6,971 nucleotides of DNA from Proteobacteria bacterium UBA5122 (lineage in GTDB: Bacteria; Pseudomonadota; Gammaproteobacteria; Tenderiales; Tenderiaceae): positions 17,004 through 23,974 of the forward strand of contig DHYU01000029.1 of assembly GCA_002415485.1 (NCBI GenBank). Reading direction: 5' to 3'. A program made the position numbers and the translations under genes. Positions 1-5,923 of the stretch are shown here, in pieces (position 1 is the stretch's first letter; the number at the start of each line of letters is the position of its first letter). Below the pieces are notes generated by a model. The model had not been told where the DNA came from. It searched no databases and was given only the letters and a program-made list of their open reading frames with translations.

Positions 1-447
1 GACGTGATCCTCGTCGGCGAAATGCGTGATCTCGAAACCATCCGTTTGGCGCTGACGGCCGCCGAAACCGGGCACTTGGTGTTCGGCACGCTGCATACGT
101 CCTCGGCCGCCAAGACCATCGACCGCATCGTCGACGTGTTTCCGGCCGCGGAGAAAGACATGGTGCGCACGATGTTGTCGGAGTCGCTGCGGGCAGTGAT
201 TTCGCAGACTCTGCTCAAGAAACTCGGCGGCGGCCGTGTGGCCGCGCACGAGATCATGATCGGTACGCCCGCGATCCGTAACCTGATCCGGGAGGCCAAG
301 GTGCCGCAGATGTATTCGGCGATCCAGACCGGGCAGTCGATCGGAATGCAGACACTCGATCAGAATCTGGTACACCTGGTGAAACAGGGGCTGGTATCGA
401 AACAGGATGCGCGGATGAAGGCCGTCAACAAAGAACAGTTCAGTTAA
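1..447 (+). CDS. pilT: Type IV pilus retraction ATPase PilT, C-terminal part (5' end outside window)
   Basis: This is the C-terminal 148 residues of PilT, the cytoplasmic hexameric ATPase that depolymerises type IV pili and drives twitching motility. The reading frame is already open at base 1, with no start codon, so the gene begins upstream. The visible part opens in the Walker B segment (DVILVGEMRD), followed by the His-box region (TGHLVFGTLHT) typical of GspE/PilT secretion ATPases. The motif AIRNLIRE (bases 271-294) is characteristic of PilT rather than of PilU or PilB and is known to be needed for retraction. The C-terminal stretch (MYSAIQTGQSIGMQTLD) also matches PilT closely. The Walker A motif and the N-terminal PAS-like domain are missing because of the window edge. 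The gene ends with TAA, 6 bases before the end of a convergent ABC ATPase gene. The common downstream partner pilU is not present. The identification is secure. Confidence 0.95.
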   Translation, partial: DVILVGEMRDLETIRLALTAAETGHLVFGTLHTSSAAKTIDRIVDVFPAAEKDMVRTMLSESLRAVISQTLLKKLGGGRVAAHEIMIGTPAIRNLIREAKVPQMYSAIQTGQSIGMQTLDQNLVHLVKQGLVSKQDARMKAVNKEQFS

Positions 448-453
448 GCGGCT

Positions 454-1221
454 CTAGGCGGGCAGTACGGCCCGCCCCCACGGCGCCTCGACCTGCAGCA
501 GTGGTTGCAGGAAGAGGCGCTCCAAATTCTCCAGTGTCATCACGTCCGCCTGCGGCCCGGCCAGGGTCGTCCCCTCCTCAAACATCAAGATTGCATGGTC
601 GCAAAAGCGTAGCGCCAGGTTGATGTCGTGCAGCGTCATCAGCAGCGCGCGTTGCGATTGTCGGCGCCATTGATCGAGAAAGTCGAGGCAGCTGATCTGT
701 TGATGGATGTCGAGGTGATTGGTCGGCTCGTCCATCAACAGCACCGATGCGTCCTGCGTCAGCAGCGTGGCGAGGGCCAGGCGTTGGCGTTCGCCGCCGG
801 AGAGTGAACCTACCTGGCGTTGTTCCAGGGCGGCCAGTCCAAAACGGGCCAGTGCGGCGCGGGCAGCGCTGAAGTCATCGGCCCCCTCCCATTGCCAGGC
901 GTGGAGATGGGGGTGGCGGCCGATGAGGGCGGTCTCGAGCACGGTGCCGGGGAAGGCGTCTTCCTGATGTTGGAACAACATCGCCATCTGTCGCGCCCGC
1001 TGCTGCGGTGTGAGTGTAGCCAGCGCCTGGTCGCCGAGATGGATCTCGCCCGCAGCAGCGGGCGTGAGGCCGGCGAGTGTGGTCAGCAGACTGGTCTTGC
1101 CGATGCCGTTGCGGCCGAGGATCGCCCAGCTTTGACCGGCCTCGATGCGGATATCGAGCCCGCGGCAGAGGGTGCGATCACCACGGGCTATCTGCAATTG
1201 TTGGCAGCTGAGCAGGCTCAT
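454..1221 (-). CDS. ABC importer ATP-binding protein, BtuD/FecE family (cobalamin or Fe-chelate type)
   Basis: This 255-residue cytoplasmic ATPase would power a type II ABC importer. Its motifs appear in order: Walker A GRNGIGKT (residues 36-43), Q-loop Gln84, signature LSGGERQ (140-146), Walker B VLLMDEP (160-166), D-loop NHLD (168-171) and H-loop His198. Length and spacing are normal for BtuD/FecE/HmuV proteins. I chose the ATG at 1221 although the frame stays open to 1371. The start forms an ATGA overlap with the permease stop, a GGAG Shine-Dalgarno (1231-1234) lies 9 bases upstream, and the extra 50 residues are Arg/Pro-rich and unlike ABC sequence. The overlap implies translational coupling with the permease. 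The segment GRHPHLHAWQWEG (101-113) resembles ATPases I associate with cobalamin-related loci in proteobacteria, but this is recollection and siderophore or haem uptake remains possible. The function class is certain; the substrate is not. Confidence 0.93.
   Translation of the reverse strand: MSLLSCQQLQIARGDRTLCRGLDIRIEAGQSWAILGRNGIGKTSLLTTLAGLTPAAAGEIHLGDQALATLTPQQRARQMAMLFQHQEDAFPGTVLETALIGRHPHLHAWQWEGADDFSAARAALARFGLAALEQRQVGSLSGGERQRLALATLLTQDASVLLMDEPTNHLDIHQQISCLDFLDQWRRQSQRALLMTLHDINLALRFCDHAILMFEEGTTLAGPQADVMTLENLERLFLQPLLQVEAPWGRAVLPA
457..476. terminator. GC-rich hairpin at the pilT / ABC ATPase convergent junction
   Basis: GGCGGGC (457-463) and GCCCGCC (470-476) form a perfect 7-bp stem with a 6-base loop. 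It starts 10 bases after the pilT stop and lies inside the last codons of the convergent ATPase gene. No T-run follows on either strand, so it is not a textbook intrinsic terminator. It may still act as a 3'-end barrier for pilT mRNA. The 6-base intergenic gap leaves no room for any other terminator. Confidence 0.45.
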
Positions 1222-2198
1222 GAGCTGCTGCTCCGGCGCAGCAGGTACAGAAACAGCGGTACACCGATGACGGCTGTGATCACGCCGACCGGCAGTTGCT
1301 GCGGCGCGAGGGCGGTGCGGGCGACGGTGTCGGCCAGTAACAGCAGGCTGCCGCCGAGCAGGACCGAGCATGGCAACAGCAGGCGCAGGTCATTGCCGAT
1401 GGCGAGGCGGACCAGGTGTGGCACGACCAGGCCGACGAAGCCGATGCTGCCGGCCTCGGTCACGGCGACGGCGGTCAGGATCGAGGTCAGGAAATAGGTG
1501 GCCCAGCGTAGGCGCGGTACGGCCACGCCCAGGGCCTGCGCCTGCATCTCACCGTGGCTGAGGATGGTCAGGCTGCGCGCCAGTGGCAGGCATAACAACA
1601 GCCCGGCGATGAGGGTGGCGAGGGTGAGCCAGGGGTGGCTGGCCTGGCTCAGGTCCCCCATCAGCCAAAAGACGATGCTGCGCATCTCGTTGTTGTCGCT
1701 GATGGCGAGCATGATCTTGATGATCGCGCCCCAGCCGGCGGCGATGATGACGCCGGTCAGCAGCAGGCGGGTGGTGGTCCAGCTGCCGCGGCCGTGGGCG
1801 AGGGCGAACAGCATCATCATCGACAACATGGCGCCGGCAAAACTGCTGCCACTGCTCCAGGCAGTGCCGAGGCCGAGCAGCAGGGCGCCGAGGGCACCGA
1901 CGGCGGCACCGCCGGAGATGCCGAGTACATATGGGTCGGCCAGTGGATTGCGCAGCAGGGTCTGCAACAGGGTGCCGGCCAGGGCCAGCAGGCCGCCGAC
2001 GGCAAAGGCGCTGACCGCGCGCGGCAGGCGCAGTTGATAAAGCAGGGTCTGTTCGGTGCTGGCAGGGCCGATGAGGGCGGCCAGGAGTTGGCTGGGGCCA
2101 AGGTGGATGCCGCCGACACTGAGCGCCAGCCAGAAGCTGAGGCCCGTGATGAGGGCCAGGCAGCACAGGCTGAGCAGCAGCAGGCGGCGTTTGGGCAC
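1218..2198 (-). CDS. ABC importer permease, BtuC/FecCD family
   Basis: This 326-residue, very hydrophobic inner-membrane protein is the same size as E. coli BtuC and probably has ten transmembrane helices. Family motifs are present: LRLPR (56-60), NPLADP (84-89) before the Gly/Ala-rich helix, the GEMQAQALGV segment (216-225) that in BtuC-like proteins lies near the ATPase-coupling loop, GFVGLVVPHLVR (253-264), and the C-terminal LPVGVITAVIGVPLFLYLL (302-320). It would dimerise and form the translocation path for cobalamin, a ferric siderophore or haem. The start is GTG at 2198, only 4 bases after the phosphatase stop. No good Shine-Dalgarno is visible there, so translation probably depends on coupling to the upstream gene. 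The stop overlaps the ATPase start by 4 bases. No binding-protein gene (BtuF/FecB type) and no TonB-dependent receptor lie in the window. Family assignment is secure; the substrate is unknown. Confidence 0.92.
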   Translation of the reverse strand: MPKRRLLLLSLCCLALITGLSFWLALSVGGIHLGPSQLLAALIGPASTEQTLLYQLRLPRAVSAFAVGGLLALAGTLLQTLLRNPLADPYVLGISGGAAVGALGALLLGLGTAWSSGSSFAGAMLSMMMLFALAHGRGSWTTTRLLLTGVIIAAGWGAIIKIMLAISDNNEMRSIVFWLMGDLSQASHPWLTLATLIAGLLLCLPLARSLTILSHGEMQAQALGVAVPRLRWATYFLTSILTAVAVTEAGSIGFVGLVVPHLVRLAIGNDLRLLLPCSVLLGGSLLLLADTVARTALAPQQLPVGVITAVIGVPLFLYLLRRSSSS

Positions 2199-2202
2199 GG
2201 TC

Positions 2203-2907
2203 TTAGGCGACGGTGGAGGACGTTAAACGTTGGAGATCGATGTCGGCCGCGCCGTGGCGCAGGCTGATGCTGGGCCAGCCCTTGTAGTCGGCGTGTTGCA
2301 GCAGGGTGTCGTCGCCGTTGACGACCACCGGGTGGTTGACCTCCTCCAGCAGCGGCAGGTCGTTGTGCGAGTCGGAGTAGAACCAGCTGGAGGCGAGGTT
2401 GTAGCCGTTTTGTTTGAGCCACTGGTGCAGGCGTTCGATCTTGCCCTCACGGAATGAGGGGGTGCCGGCGACGCGGCCGGTGTAGCGGCCATCGATCATC
2501 TCCGGTTCGGTAGCGATCAGATTGTCGATGCCGAGACGGGCGGCGATCGGTTCGGTGACGAAACGATTGGTGGCGGTGATGATCAGCAGCGTGTGGCCGA
2601 GGCTGCGGTGGTGTTCCACCAGCTTGACGGCGGCCGGGGTGATCATGGGCGCGGCGACGGTCTCCAGATAACGCTGGCGCAGGCTCAGCAGCAGGCCCTG
2701 GTCGTTGTCGGCCAGTGGTTTCAGCGCAAAACTGAGGAATTCCTCGATGTTGAGGGTGCCGGCCTTGTATTCGTCGTAAAAGCGCATGTTTTCGCGCGCG
2801 TAATAGTCGCGGTCGACGACATTTTCCTGCACCAGAAACTGGCCCCAGGCGTTGTCGCTGTCGCCGTCGAGTAGGGTGTTGTCGAGGTCGAATATGGCCA
2901 AATCCAC
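2203..2907 (-). CDS. HAD superfamily subclass IB phosphatase (SerB-like)
   Basis: This 234-residue cytosolic phosphatase of the haloacid dehalogenase superfamily belongs to subclass IB. Motif I is FDLDNT (6-11), with nucleophile Asp7 and acid/base Asp9. A helical cap follows (about 15-85). Motif II is Thr111 in IITATN, motif III is Lys156, and motif IV is YSDSHND (177-183) with Mg-binding Asp179 and Asp183. The start is GTG at 2907: AGGAG (2916-2920) sits 8 bases upstream, and the product then begins MDLAIFDLDNT, as in its relatives. A TTG 30 bases further upstream has no ribosome site. The gene is divergent from rppH, as in pseudomonads, where I recall the equivalent gene being linked to histidinol-phosphate phosphatase activity; that is unverified here, and phosphoserine or another small phosphoester is equally possible. 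It heads the operon with the ABC permease and ATPase. The fold is certain; the substrate is not. Confidence 0.9.
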   Translation of the reverse strand: MDLAIFDLDNTLLDGDSDNAWGQFLVQENVVDRDYYARENMRFYDEYKAGTLNIEEFLSFALKPLADNDQGLLLSLRQRYLETVAAPMITPAAVKLVEHHRSLGHTLLIITATNRFVTEPIAARLGIDNLIATEPEMIDGRYTGRVAGTPSFREGKIERLHQWLKQNGYNLASSWFYSDSHNDLPLLEEVNHPVVVNGDDTLLQHADYKGWPSISLRHGAADIDLQRLTSSTVA

Positions 2908-2915
2908 CGTTGCCG

Positions 2916-2920
2916 CTCCT
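2916..2920 (-). promoter_or_regulatory. Ribosome binding site fixing the GTG start of the HAD phosphatase
   Basis: On the minus strand this reads AGGAG, followed by an 8-base spacer and GTG at 2905-2907. It decides between this start and a TTG start at 2937, which has no comparable site. Confidence 0.75.
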
Positions 2921-2924
2921 AAGG

Positions 2925-2938
2925 TTTGAGTCGTCAAA
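2925..2938. repeat. Small perfect inverted repeat upstream of the HAD ribosome site
   Basis: TTTGA (2925-2929) and TCAAA (2934-2938) pair across GTCG. In the minus-strand transcript this would be a 5-bp hairpin ending 4 bases before the AGGAG ribosome site. It is short enough to be chance. Confidence 0.3.
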
Positions 2939-2970
2939 TTTCAAAGCCGGCTAGCTTAAGCGCTGGCGGG

Positions 2971-2995
2971 CGACAGGTAAATGGCGAACCTGCCG
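2971..2995. repeat. Imperfect inverted repeat in the divergent control region (possible operator or leader hairpin)
   Basis: The arms CGACAGGT (2971-2978) and ACCTGCCG (2988-2995) pair at 7 of 8 positions across a 9-base centre. The repeat lies just downstream of, and reaches, the predicted start point of the minus-strand operon. It could be a dimeric repressor site or a 5'-leader hairpin. No known regulator motif was recognised. Confidence 0.4.
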
Positions 2996-2998
2996 AAA

Positions 2999-3027
2999 TA
3001 TATAGAGTCCAATTGATTAAATGTCTG
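2999..3027 (-). promoter_or_regulatory. Candidate sigma70 promoter for the HAD-permease-ATPase operon
   Basis: On the minus strand, CAGACA (3022-3027, 4/6 to the -35 consensus) is separated by 17 bases from TATATA (2999-3004, 4/6 to the -10). An overlapping TATATT is 5/6, but with a 19-base spacer. The region is clearly AT-richer than the genes around it. Transcription would start near 2992 and leave a leader of about 85 bases before the GTG. This is inferred from consensus match only. Confidence 0.35.
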
Positions 3028-3041
3028 CTTTTGTGGACAAT
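3013..3041 (+). promoter_or_regulatory. Candidate sigma70 promoter for rppH-ptsP
   Basis: TTGATT (3013-3018, 4/6 to the -35) lies 17 bases before GACAAT (3036-3041, 4/6 to the -10), giving a leader of about 30 bases before the rppH GTG. It physically overlaps the candidate divergent promoter, so the two transcripts could compete for polymerase. The match is weak and inferential. A TATATG at 3048-3053 could be an alternative -10, but it has no good -35. Confidence 0.28.
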
Positions 3042-3076
3042 GGCGGCTATATGACAATTTTCTTCTGGTGGGATAA

Positions 3077-3592
3077 GTGATTGATTCCGATGGATATCGG
3101 CCGAACGTAGGCATCGTTCTGGTCAATGACGCGGCCAAGGTGTTTTGGGCACGGCGCATTGGTCAGGAGGCCTGGCAGTTTCCGCAGGGCGGGATTCGCA
3201 CTGACGAAACGCCGATTCAGGCCATGTATCGTGAATTGATGGAAGAGGTCGGCCTTGAAGAACACCATGTCGAAGTATTGGGCGCGACCCGTGGCTGGTT
3301 GCGTTATCGCCTGCCCAAGCGTTTGATTCGTCGCAACAGCAAGCCCTTGTGCATCGGCCAGAAACAGGTGTGGTTTTTGTTGCGCCTGATCACGGACGAG
3401 AGCGATGTCGATTTTAGCCGCACCGACCAACCCGAGTTTGATCATTGGCGCTGGGTCGATTATTGGCATCCGGTGCGCGAGGTGGTGCACTTCAAACGCG
3501 ATGTCTATAACCGTGCCCTTCAGGAGTTGAGACCGCTGCTGGGTATCGAGCAGCCCTCCGCATCATCACGCGCATCTGCCCATCATCGATAA
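3077..3592 (+). CDS. rppH: RNA pyrophosphohydrolase RppH (Nudix)
   Basis: This 171-residue cytosolic Nudix hydrolase converts the 5' triphosphate end of mRNAs toward a 5' monophosphate, which opens them to RNase E-dependent decay. The Nudix box fits GX5EX7REUXEEXGU exactly at residues 38-60, with metal-binding Glu53, Glu56 and Glu57, the same numbering as E. coli RppH. Other RppH hallmarks are the N-terminal DGYRPNVGIV, WQFPQGGI, the WLRYRLPKRLIR segment, CIGQKQ and FKRDVY near the C terminus. The last 15 or so residues are Ser/Ala/His-rich and not conserved. The start is GTG at 3077, which gives MIDSDGYRPN, the family's usual beginning. A GGTGGG element (3067-3072) lies 4 bases upstream and is a modest ribosome site. 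The gene is 12 bases before ptsP, as in E. coli and Pseudomonas, and is presumably co-transcribed with it. Identification is secure. Confidence 0.97.
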   Translation: MIDSDGYRPNVGIVLVNDAAKVFWARRIGQEAWQFPQGGIRTDETPIQAMYRELMEEVGLEEHHVEVLGATRGWLRYRLPKRLIRRNSKPLCIGQKQVWFLLRLITDESDVDFSRTDQPEFDHWRWVDYWHPVREVVHFKRDVYNRALQELRPLLGIEQPSASSRASAHHR

Positions 3593-3604
3593 AGGAACCG
3601 CCCC

Positions 3605-5866
3605 ATGCTGACGGTGTTGCGCAAGATCATCCAGGAAGTGAATCTAGCCCACGATCTTGAGCAGGCGCTGGCGATCATCGTCACCCGCGTCAAGGATGCG
3701 ATGGGGGTCGATGTCTGTTCGGCCTATCTGGCCAATGACACTCAACAGGCCTATGTGTTGATGGCGACCGATGGTTTGAATCCGTCGGCGGTCGGCAAGG
3801 TCAGCCTCAAATTTGGCCAGGGCCTGGTCAGTCTGGTTGCCGAGCGTGCCGAGGCGGTCAACCTGGACAACGCGCTGGTCCATCCACGTTTCCATTTCAT
3901 CGCCGAGACCGGCGAGCAGGAATTCCATTCGTTTCTGGGGGTGCCGATCATCCATCACCGCAAGGTGCTGGGGGTGTTGGTCGTGCAGCATATCGAGGTC
4001 CGCCGTTTTGAGGAGGACGAGACTGCCTTCCTGATGACGATGGGCTCGCAGCTGGCGGGGGCGATCGCGCATGCCGAGGTTAGCGGCGGCATCGTTGGTC
4101 TCAATCGCGGCACGGGCCAGGGGGTGATCCTGGATGGTCTGCCTGGTTCGCCGGGGGCGGCGCTGGGCACCGCGCTGGTGGTCTACCCGCAGGCGGATCT
4201 GGATGCCGTGCCCGAGCGGACGGTGACCGATGTCGAGGAGGAGGTGCAGGTCTTCCTCGATGCGGTATCGCTGGCGCGCAGTGACATCCGTGCCTTGCAG
4301 GAGCGCCTGACAAGCCTGAGCGAAGAGAACCGGGCGCTGTTTGATGCCTACCTGCAACTGCTCAGCAGCGCCAGTATTGTCGATCAGGTCGTGACGCGGA
4401 TTCGCGGCGGCAGCTGGGCCTCCGGCGCCTTGCGTGACACCATCAATGAACACATCAAGGTGTTCGAATCGATGGATGACCCTTACCTGGCGGCGCGTGC
4501 CGAGGACGTGCGTGACCTGGGCCGCAGGATCCTGATGTGCCTGCAGAAGACCCGCGTCGCGCCGTTGCCCTATCCGGACAAGACCATCCTCGTCGGCGAG
4601 GAGATCACCGCCTCGATGCTGGCCGAAGTGCCGCCCGAGAAGTTGGTTGGCGTGATCTCGGCCCGTGGTACCACCTCGTCGCACGTGGCGATCCTGGCGC
4701 GGGCGATGGCGATCCCCGGCGTGGTCGGGGTCAAGGACCTGCCGGTCACCCGCCTCGACGGCCGCGAGGTGATCGTCGACGGCTACAGCGGTCGGATCTA
4801 TGTCTCGCCCAGCGAGAATGTCCGCAACGAATACAAACGCCTGGTGCGCGAGGAGCAGACCCTCAGTGCCGACCTCGCAGAGTTGCGCGACCTGCCGGCC
4901 GAGACGCCGGATGGTTGGCGCATCCCGCTCTACGTCAATACCGGCCTGGTGTCGGATCTCACGCCATCGCAGCAGTCGGGGGCCGAGGGCATCGGCCTCT
5001 ACCGCACCGAATTCCCGTTCATGCTGCGCGATCGTTTTCCCAGCGAAGATGAACAATGTCGCGTCTACCGTCAGGTGATGCAGGCCTTCGCCCCGCGGCC
5101 GGTGGTGTTGCGCACGCTCGATATCGGTGGCGACAAGAGCCTGCCCTATTTTCCGATCCAGGAAGAAAACCCCTTCCTCGGCTGGCGCGGCATCCGTGTC
5201 ACGCTCGATCACCCCGAGATCTTCATGGTGCAGTTGCGGGCCATGCTGCGTGCCAGCAGTGGTCAGAACAATCTGCGCCTGCTGTTGCCGATGATATCCA
5301 GCATCGGTGAACTGGATGCCGCGCTGGCCCTGGTCGAGCGCGCCTATTCCGAACTCTTGGAAGAGGGCGTGGCGCTGACGCGACCGCAGATCGGCAGCAT
5401 GATCGAGGTGCCGTCGCTGATCTATCAGATCGACTCCGTCGCCAAGCGGGTGGACTTTGTCTCGGTCGGCACCAACGACCTGACGCAATACCTGCTGGCG
5501 GTCGACCGCAACAACAGCAATGTGGCGTCACTCTACGACAGCCTCAGCCCGGCGGTGATCCGGGCCTTGCAGCTGATCGTCGATGGCGCCCATCGGCATG
5601 GTCGGCCGGTCAGCGTCTGCGGCGAGATGGCCGGTAGCCCGGTCGCGGCCGTGGTGCTACTGGCGCTCGGGGTGGATAGCCTCAGCATGAGTGTCTCCAG
5701 TCTGCCGCGTGTCAAATGGGTGTTGCGCAATATCTCGCGTCAAAAGGCGATCGCCTTGTTGGAAGAGGTGATGAAGATGGAAGATGCTGTGCAAATCCGT
5801 GAATATCTGCGCGACGTGCTGGTCACCGCCGGCCTTGGCAGCCTGGTGCGCGCCGGGTCCAAATAA
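3605..5866 (+). CDS. ptsP: Phosphoenolpyruvate-protein phosphotransferase PtsP (Enzyme I-Ntr)
   Basis: This 753-residue cytosolic enzyme is the first component of the nitrogen PTS. It autophosphorylates from PEP and passes phosphate to NPr and then EIIA-Ntr, regulatory proteins that influence nitrogen, potassium and envelope physiology. An N-terminal GAF domain (about 1-160, with SFLGVPIIHHRKVLGVLVVQ) is where glutamine/2-oxoglutarate sensing is placed in E. coli; it separates this protein from sugar-PTS Enzyme I. The PEP-utiliser N domain follows (about 180-320), then the swivelling domain with phosphorylated His360 in GTTSSHVAILAR. The C-terminal PEP-binding barrel shows YRTEF (Arg467), LRTLDIGGDK (502-511), Glu601 in GSMIEVPS, Asp625 in VGTNDLTQY, and active-site Cys672 in CGEMAG. 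All key residues are present and the length is normal. ATG at 3605 has AAGGA (3592-3596, overlapping the rppH stop) 8 bases upstream. The partner genes ptsO and ptsN are not in the window. Identification is secure. Confidence 0.97.
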   Translation: MLTVLRKIIQEVNLAHDLEQALAIIVTRVKDAMGVDVCSAYLANDTQQAYVLMATDGLNPSAVGKVSLKFGQGLVSLVAERAEAVNLDNALVHPRFHFIAETGEQEFHSFLGVPIIHHRKVLGVLVVQHIEVRRFEEDETAFLMTMGSQLAGAIAHAEVSGGIVGLNRGTGQGVILDGLPGSPGAALGTALVVYPQADLDAVPERTVTDVEEEVQVFLDAVSLARSDIRALQERLTSLSEENRALFDAYLQLLSSASIVDQVVTRIRGGSWASGALRDTINEHIKVFESMDDPYLAARAEDVRDLGRRILMCLQKTRVAPLPYPDKTILVGEEITASMLAEVPPEKLVGVISARGTTSSHVAILARAMAIPGVVGVKDLPVTRLDGREVIVDGYSGRIYVSPSENVRNEYKRLVREEQTLSADLAELRDLPAETPDGWRIPLYVNTGLVSDLTPSQQSGAEGIGLYRTEFPFMLRDRFPSEDEQCRVYRQVMQAFAPRPVVLRTLDIGGDKSLPYFPIQEENPFLGWRGIRVTLDHPEIFMVQLRAMLRASSGQNNLRLLLPMISSIGELDAALALVERAYSELLEEGVALTRPQIGSMIEVPSLIYQIDSVAKRVDFVSVGTNDLTQYLLAVDRNNSNVASLYDSLSPAVIRALQLIVDGAHRHGRPVSVCGEMAGSPVAAVVLLALGVDSLSMSVSSLPRVKWVLRNISRQKAIALLEEVMKMEDAVQIREYLRDVLVTAGLGSLVRAGSK

Positions 5867-5873
5867 TCCCGTC

Positions 5874-5891
5874 GGCGCCGTTCGCGGCGCC
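5874..5891. terminator. GC-rich hairpin between ptsP and the amylosucrase-like gene
   Basis: GGCGCCG (5874-5880) and CGGCGCC (5885-5891) form a perfect 7-bp stem capped by a TTCG tetraloop when read on the plus strand. It lies 8 bases after the ptsP stop and 33 bases beyond the end of the convergent gene. No T-run follows on either side. It is the only plausible terminator or 3'-stabilising structure in the 57-base gap and may serve both genes. Confidence 0.5.
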
Positions 5892-5923
5892 CTATCCTGC
5901 TCGTCCGCTGTTGTTACGCGGGC

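Noticed and set aside
1635..2267. A 210-codon plus-strand open frame opposite the permease and the phosphatase end
   Set aside because: It is antisense to recognised genes, with a Gln/Ala/Gly-rich low-complexity product that mirrors Leu/Ala-rich membrane helices on the other strand. There is no ribosome site or domain to support it.
3007..3038. GTCCA / TGGAC inverted repeat and TTGTGGACAA near-palindrome in the divergent region
   Set aside because: The arms are only 4-5 bases and the wider pair has a 22-base centre, which is common by chance in a 169-base interval.
2908..3076. Cobalamin riboswitch or Fur box upstream of the importer operon
   Set aside because: I looked for the conserved B12-box core (GCCACTG) and for a Fur-type AT-rich palindrome and found neither. 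The region is also short for a full cobalamin riboswitch.
3644..5488. A 614-codon open frame on the minus strand opposite ptsP
   Set aside because: It is fully antisense to an intact, conserved ptsP. Its translation is His/Gln/Arg/Asp-rich with no recognisable domain, as expected for a shadow frame in GC-rich coding DNA.
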